Positions 59,527-64,000 of a stretch of DNA of 64,000 nt are shown one piece after another; the stretch's first letter is position 1, and the number at the start of each line of letters is the position of its first letter. The notes under the pieces were generated by a model, which made no database searches, was not told the DNA's origin, and saw nothing but the letters and a program-made list of their open reading frames with translations. This DNA is from Oscillospiraceae bacterium (GTDB lineage Bacteria > Bacillota > Clostridia > Oscillospirales > Ruminococcaceae): NCBI GenBank assembly GCA_025758045.1, contig CP107208.1:1178001-1242000 (forward strand). Direction: 5' to 3'. The position numbers and the translations under genes are program-made.

Positions 59527-60735
59527 TCATTTTCCAACCCGATGTTTGAAATTGCTGTACCCAAAGGTTGTGATTTCCCGTGTTGTACCGTCAGGCCTGC
59601 GGGCGTAGATGGCGGGCAGTGGCATACCGTTGAAGGTGTTGTTTTTGCAGGTGGTATAAATCGCCATATCGCCAAAAACCAGCAAATCTCCCACGGCGGG
59701 CACGGCGTCAAAGCTGTAATCACCGATGATGTCCCCCGCAAGGCAGGTCGGGCCTGCAAGGCGCACAGTGCAGGCTTTTTCACCGGGTTCGCCCGCGCCC
59801 AGCAGCGGCGGGCGGTAGGGCATCTCAATGACATCCGGCATATGGCAGGCGGCGCTGGTATCCAGAATCGCAATTGTGGTATCGCCGTTTTGCACTACAT
59901 CCAGTACGCGGGTTAGGAGATACCCCGCGTTCAGGGCGCAGGCCTCGCCGGGTTCCAGATAGACCGTCACGCCCCAGTCTTGATGGGCGCGGCGGATGCA
60001 GCGCTCCAGCGTGGTCATGTTGTAGCCGGGGCGGGTGATGTGGTGCCCGCCGCCGAAATTCAGCCACTGCATTTTGGACAGCAGGTCGCTGAATTTATCG
60101 GCCACTGCGTCCAGCGTTACGGCCAACGCGTCGGCATCCTGCTCACACAGGGTGTGGAAATGCAGGCCGTCCAACAGCGCGGGCAGTGCCGGGTCAGCCG
60201 CCACGGCGGCATCCCACTGCGCGCGGGTTGTGCCCAAGCGGCTGCCGGGGGCGCAGGGGTCATAAATCGCGTGGCCGTCCTGCGTCGAGCACTCCGGGTT
60301 GATACGCAGGCCCACACTCTTCTCCGCTGCTTTGGCCGCGGGGCCGAACTTTGCCAGCTGTGCCGGAGAGTTGAAGACGATATGGTCGGCATATTGCAGC
60401 AGTTCTTCCATTTCGTCCGCGCGATAGGCCGCGCAGAAGACATGAACTTCTTTGCCGGGCATTTCCTCCGCGCCCAGCCGCGCTTCAAACAGGCCGCTGG
60501 CTTCGGTGCCCGCCAAGTGCGGCGCCAGCAGCGGGTATAAATCGTAGTTGCTGAACGCTTTTTGCGCCAGCAGCACCCTGCACCCAGTGCGTCGGGAAAG
60601 ATTGCCCAGAATTTCCGCGTTACAGGTCAGGGCGGCTTCATCCAGCAGGTAGCAAGGCGTGGGCAGGGCGGCAAATTCCGGCGACACCGCGCCGTCGATG
60701 GCCGCAAACGGCGGCCGTGCATCGCGCTGTACCAT
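59527..60735 (-). CDS. nspC: Carboxynorspermidine/carboxyspermidine decarboxylase
   Basis: This PLP enzyme of the alanine racemase-fold group decarboxylates carboxyspermidine or carboxynorspermidine to spermidine or norspermidine. The 402-residue protein has the PLP lysine in LLAQKAFSNYDL, HFHTLCEQ, WLNFGGGHHITRPGY, YLEPGEACAL and the catalytic Cys/Asp region ACHMPDVIEMPY. It begins within the stop codon of the dehydrogenase gene, so the two steps are co-translated. It is the last gene of the polyamine operon. Confidence 0.93.
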   Translation of the reverse strand: MVQRDARPPFAAIDGAVSPEFAALPTPCYLLDEAALTCNAEILGNLSRRTGCRVLLAQKAFSNYDLYPLLAPHLAGTEASGLFEARLGAEEMPGKEVHVFCAAYRADEMEELLQYADHIVFNSPAQLAKFGPAAKAAEKSVGLRINPECSTQDGHAIYDPCAPGSRLGTTRAQWDAAVAADPALPALLDGLHFHTLCEQDADALAVTLDAVADKFSDLLSKMQWLNFGGGHHITRPGYNMTTLERCIRRAHQDWGVTVYLEPGEACALNAGYLLTRVLDVVQNGDTTIAILDTSAACHMPDVIEMPYRPPLLGAGEPGEKACTVRLAGPTCLAGDIIGDYSFDAVPAVGDLLVFGDMAIYTTCKNNTFNGMPLPAIYARRPDGTTREITTFGYSNFKHRVGK

Positions 60736-61994
60736 CAGTCCACCAAAACCGGGTTATGGTTCTCACTGCGGGGCAGGCCGTACTTGTCCAGTGCATTGAG
60801 GAACGGATCAGGGTTAAATTCCTCGACCGTGTAGACACCGGGCTTCGTCCACTCGCCGGTCAGCATCATCAGCGCGCCGCACATGGCGGGCACACCCGTG
60901 GTGTAGCTGATGGCCTGACTGCCGACCTCGCGGTAGCATTCCTGATGGTCGCATACATTATAAATGTAGTAAGTCTTGTCCTTGCCGTCCTTTTTGCCGG
61001 TGAAGATGCAGCCGATGTTCGTCTTGCCCTTGGTGCGGGGGCCGAGGCTGGCGGGGTCAGGCAGCAGAGCTTTCAAGAACTGGATGGGCACGATCTCCTG
61101 ACCGTTGTAGTTGATCGGTGTGGTGGAGAGCATGCCCACATCCTCCAGACAACGCATATGGTCAAGGTAGCTCTGGCCGAAAGTCATAAAGAAGCGGATG
61201 CGCTTGACATCGGGCAGGTTTTTGCCCAAGGACTCAATTTCCTCGTGATGCAGCAGGTACATATCCTTCTGGCCGACCTGATCGAAGTTGTATTCCCGCT
61301 TGATGCTCATGGGCGGAATCTCGACCCACTTGCCGTTCTCCATGTAGCTGCCGGGAGCGGAGACTTCGCGCAGGTTGATTTCGGGGTTAAAGTTGGTGGC
61401 AAAGGCGTAGCCGTGGTCGCCGCCGTTGCAGTCGAGAATGTCGATCGTGTCAATAGAGTCGAACTCATGTTTGGCGGCGTAGGCGCAGTAGGCCTGCGTC
61501 ACACCCGGGTCAAAGCCACAGCCCAGCAGCGCAGTCAGGCCGGCATCCTCAAACTTTTTCTTGTAGGCCCACTGCCAGCTGTAATCGAAGTAGGCGGAAA
61601 AGCCTTCCTCCTTGCAGCGCTTCTCGTAGATAGCACGCCAGGTGGGGTCGTCGGTGTTTTCGGGTTCGTAGTTGGCGGTGTCCATGTAGTTGACGCCGCA
61701 GGCAAGGCAGGCGTCCATGATAGTTAGATCCTGATACGGCAGGGCAATGTTCATAACGAGGTCAGGCCTGTAGCTGTTGATGAGGTCGCACAGCTGCTGG
61801 ACGTCGTCGGCATCGACCTGCGCGGTGGTGATTTTGGTCTGGGTGGTGGGTGCCAGCTTGGCGGCCAGCGCGTCGCACTTGGATTTGGTGCGGCTGGCGA
61901 TGCACAGCTCTGTGAAGACATCGCTAACCTGACAGCACTTGGAGATGGCGACGCTTGCCACGCCGCCGCAGCCGATAACAAGAACTTTGCTCAT
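60735..61994 (-). CDS. Carboxynorspermidine/carboxyspermidine dehydrogenase
   Basis: The 419-residue protein belongs to the saccharopine dehydrogenase family. The Rossmann motif VIGCGGVASVAI is at the N-terminus, and the DYSWQWAYKKKFEDAGLTALLGCGFDPGVT region is typical of the carboxynorspermidine synthase subgroup. It condenses aspartate semialdehyde with putrescine or diaminopropane using NADPH. It lies between speB and nspC, matching the two-step alternative spermidine pathway. Confidence 0.9.
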   Translation of the reverse strand: MSKVLVIGCGGVASVAISKCCQVSDVFTELCIASRTKSKCDALAAKLAPTTQTKITTAQVDADDVQQLCDLINSYRPDLVMNIALPYQDLTIMDACLACGVNYMDTANYEPENTDDPTWRAIYEKRCKEEGFSAYFDYSWQWAYKKKFEDAGLTALLGCGFDPGVTQAYCAYAAKHEFDSIDTIDILDCNGGDHGYAFATNFNPEINLREVSAPGSYMENGKWVEIPPMSIKREYNFDQVGQKDMYLLHHEEIESLGKNLPDVKRIRFFMTFGQSYLDHMRCLEDVGMLSTTPINYNGQEIVPIQFLKALLPDPASLGPRTKGKTNIGCIFTGKKDGKDKTYYIYNVCDHQECYREVGSQAISYTTGVPAMCGALMMLTGEWTKPGVYTVEEFNPDPFLNALDKYGLPRSENHNPVLVD

Positions 61995-62031
61995 GATAGA
62001 ACTCCTTTATGTTTGAATTTATAACAGATTT

Positions 62032-62889
62032 TTATTTTTCCAGTGCCAGCAGCAGCTCCCGCAGCACCTTGCAGGCCATAGCCGTGGAAACGCCGCTCTG
62101 GTCGAGCATGGGAGCCAGCTCGTTGACGTCCGCGCCGACGATGATCGCTTTCGTCACGGTGCGGATGGCCCCAAGCAGCTGCAAAAAGCTGACACCGCCC
62201 GCTTCGGGCGTGCCTGTGCCGGGGAAGGCCGACGGGTCAAGGCAGTCGAGGTCGATGGTCAGATAGACAGGCACATCGGCCTGGCATAGCCAGTCGGTCA
62301 GCTCGGCCAGCCCGGTAAAGTCGAACTTGTGCATATCGGTGTGCCGCGCGGCGAACTGAAATTCCTCCCGTTCACCGCTGCGGATGCAGAACTGGTGGAT
62401 GCGCCCGTCGCCGACCAAATCATGACAGCGGCGCAGCACGCAGGCGTGGCTCAGCTGTGCGCCGAGGTAATCGTCCCGCAGATCGGCGTGGGCGTCAAAA
62501 TGGACGATGTGCAGATCGGGATATTTGCGCACGGCTGCGCGCACGGCACCCAGGGTCACAAGATGCTCGCCGCCGAGCAGAAGCGGCAGCTTGCCGTCCC
62601 GCAGGATCTCCGCCGCGCGGGATTCGATGTCCACCAGGGCGCTCTCGCTTGAGCCGAAGCACAGCTCCAAATCACCGCTGTCAAAGACGCTGCCGTCCGT
62701 CAGGTCCTTGTCCTGATAGGGGCTGTAGGTTTCCAGCCCGTAGCTTTCGTGCCGCATGGCAGCGGGGCCGAACCGCGCGCCGGGACGGTAGCTGGTGGTG
62801 GAATCAAACGGTGCGCCGTACAAAACAATGCTTGCCGTGCGGTAGCTGCTGTCGCAGCCGATGAAATTTTCAACATTGCGATGCAGCAT
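62032..62889 (-). CDS. speB: Agmatinase
   Basis: The 285-residue ureohydrolase converts agmatine to putrescine and urea. Mn2+ ligands are seen in GGEHLVTLG, HFDAHADLRDDYLG and IDLDCLDPS. The start MLHRNVENFIG at 62889 overlaps the speE stop by one base; a longer ORF would overlap speE in another frame. It supplies putrescine to the dehydrogenase encoded next. Confidence 0.93.
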   Translation of the reverse strand: MLHRNVENFIGCDSSYRTASIVLYGAPFDSTTSYRPGARFGPAAMRHESYGLETYSPYQDKDLTDGSVFDSGDLELCFGSSESALVDIESRAAEILRDGKLPLLLGGEHLVTLGAVRAAVRKYPDLHIVHFDAHADLRDDYLGAQLSHACVLRRCHDLVGDGRIHQFCIRSGEREEFQFAARHTDMHKFDFTGLAELTDWLCQADVPVYLTIDLDCLDPSAFPGTGTPEAGGVSFLQLLGAIRTVTKAIIVGADVNELAPMLDQSGVSTAMACKVLRELLLALEK

Positions 62890-63746
62890 CAGTGTTCCTC
62901 CACTTCGCGCAGCATTTCCTCCAGAAACGCCGGCAGGTAAAATGCACCGACATGCAGCCGGGTCGTGTAATAGCGGGTGCGCATGTTCAGCGCATTCCAC
63001 GCATCGGCGTCCATATCGTTGATGGGATGATATTTTTTGCTGGCAAAGCCGAACAGCCAGTAGCCCGCCGCAAAGGTAGGGATGTGTGCCTGATACACCT
63101 TGCTGATCGGGAAGGTGCTGGCGATGCGCTTGTGGCTGCGCTGCATGGCGGTCGCGTCCTCAGCATAGAAGGGGCTGCCCTGCTGGTTGACCATGATGCC
63201 GTCCGCGCGCAGCGCGTTGAAGCAGTTGCCGTAAAACTCGCGGGTGAACAACCCCTCCGACGGGCCGAACGGGTCGGAGGAATCCACGATGATGAGGTCG
63301 TACTCTTCCTCGCACTTGCGGATGAATTTCAGCGCGTTCTCGTAATAAATGTGTACGCGGCGGTCGTCCATGCGGCAGGCGTTGCCGGGCAGATAGGCAC
63401 GGCAGGCTTCGATGACCTGCGGGTCCATCTCCACAAGGTCGATGCGCTCCACGCGGTCGTAGCGGGTCAGTTCCCGCACTACACCGCCGTCGCCTGCGCC
63501 GATAACAAGAATGTCCTTGGCGTTTTTGTGTACCGACATCGGCACATGGGTAATCATCTCGTCGTAGATGAACTCGTCGCGCTCGGTCAGCATGACGTTG
63601 CCGTCCAGCGTCAGCACGCGGCCAAACTCCGGTGTCTCAAAAATGTCGATGCGCTGGTAGTCGCTCTGCTTGGAGTAAAGCTGGCGGTTGACCCGGATGC
63701 TGTGCTTGACATCAGGGGTGTGAAATTCCGAAAACCACATTTCCAT
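62889..63746 (-). CDS. speE: Spermidine synthase (aminopropyltransferase)
   Basis: The 285-residue protein has the polyamine synthase N-terminal beta domain (MEMWFSEFHTPDVKHSIRV) and a Rossmann domain with VIGAGDGGVVREL and IIVDSSDPFGP. It transfers an aminopropyl group from decarboxylated S-adenosylmethionine to putrescine or, in related systems, to agmatine. ATG 63746 has AGGGAGGTT upstream. No speD is present in the window, while an alternative spermidine route is encoded in the same operon. Confidence 0.93.
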   Translation of the reverse strand: MEMWFSEFHTPDVKHSIRVNRQLYSKQSDYQRIDIFETPEFGRVLTLDGNVMLTERDEFIYDEMITHVPMSVHKNAKDILVIGAGDGGVVRELTRYDRVERIDLVEMDPQVIEACRAYLPGNACRMDDRRVHIYYENALKFIRKCEEEYDLIIVDSSDPFGPSEGLFTREFYGNCFNALRADGIMVNQQGSPFYAEDATAMQRSHKRIASTFPISKVYQAHIPTFAAGYWLFGFASKKYHPINDMDADAWNALNMRTRYYTTRLHVGAFYLPAFLEEMLREVEEH

Positions 63747-63762
63747 ACTGCAAACCTCCCTG

Positions 63763-64000
63763 TCAAGCCAGCACATTCAGCCGCAGAATGTCCGGGTCCT
63801 CGGGGCCGGTCATGCTGCAGCCCTTGGCCTTGGCATACTCGATATAATCCAAGATCTGCGCGGTGATGCGCTCGCCCGGGGCAAGGATCGGGATGCCCGG
63901 GGGATAGCACATGACGAACTCGCTGCAGACCATGCCCTCTGTCTCACGCAGGGGCAGGCTCTTTTTGGGGGCGTAAAATGCTTCCTGCGGGCTGGCGGCA
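63763..64000 (-). CDS. speA: Arginine decarboxylase, C-terminal part
   Basis: The 78 C-terminal residues of an Orn/Lys/Arg decarboxylase (aspartate aminotransferase fold) are seen; the rest lies beyond the window. CYPPGIPILAPGERI is the family's C-terminal motif, and the stop is at 63763-63765. Together with speB it makes putrescine from arginine through agmatine; lysine or ornithine specificity cannot be excluded from this part alone. It is 16 bp upstream of speE. Confidence 0.88.
   Translation of the reverse strand, partial: AASPQEAFYAPKKSLPLRETEGMVCSEFVMCYPPGIPILAPGERITAQILDYIEYAKAKGCSMTGPEDPDILRLNVLA

Overview
The window looks like chromosome of a Gram-positive gut anaerobe of the Clostridia, most likely Oscillospiraceae/Ruminococcaceae (Faecalibacterium, Subdoligranulum or Gemmiger-like). 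The reasons are consensus Firmicutes ribosome binding sites, moderately high GC host genes, an arginine-agmatine-spermidine operon with nspC, and mobile elements of the Tn4451/CD1108 type common in this group. The genus is inference.

Host DNA is seen at both edges. On the left (1-5.3 kb) are araD and a leftward cysteine/serine catabolism operon (two L-cysteine desulfidase-like genes, a glutaredoxin-like gene with an internal stop, and deletion-fused remains of ridA and a symporter). On the right (59.5-64 kb) is a leftward polyamine operon: speA (partial), speE, speB, a carboxynorspermidine dehydrogenase-like gene and nspC.

Between them is about 52 kb of tandemly stacked integrative elements at one tRNA-Arg(CCG) attachment site. 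The crossover core TCGGAG is the anticodon loop of the tRNA. Core copies lie at 5438 (tRNA 3' half joined to a P' arm), 30819 and 42000 (complete P-core-P' junctions), and 57794 and 57997 (P arm joined to a tRNA 5' half). Every P arm has a GTGGTCAA-type inverted repeat starting exactly 104 bp before the core. Every P' arm has TTGTTGGTTCTGCA exactly 48 bp after it. Each element carries a complete tRNA-Arg(CCG) near its right end (30564, 41758, 57552), apparently replacing the tRNA gene split by integration and providing the next attB.

Element 1 (5.4-30.8 kb) holds a BceRS-BceAB-like two-component/ABC cassette, replication genes (CHC2 primase, P4-type helicase), a decayed conjugation module (MobV oriT, a mobV::virB4 deletion fusion, NlpC/P60 protein, DUF4315, DUF4366, mobC, relaxase), a DUF262 gene inserted in the mobilisation operon, small regulators, tnpW and a truncated large serine recombinase fused to the last codons of a lost tyrosine integrase. 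Element 2 (30.8-42.0 kb) holds a DUF2971 gene, a truncated AlbA/HATPase protein, a membrane protein, a Fic toxin-antitoxin pair, relics of a type III restriction enzyme and a serine recombinase, and a second ABC/two-component cassette. Element 3 (42.0-57.8 kb) holds a third cassette (solute-binding protein, two permeases, HlyD-like adaptor, MacB-like membrane protein, divergent two-component system), a candidate structured RNA, repA, mobC, a relaxase, two tyrosine integrases and a small integrase-coupled gene. Only element 3 has intact tyrosine integrases, so elements 1 and 2 probably depend on it for movement.
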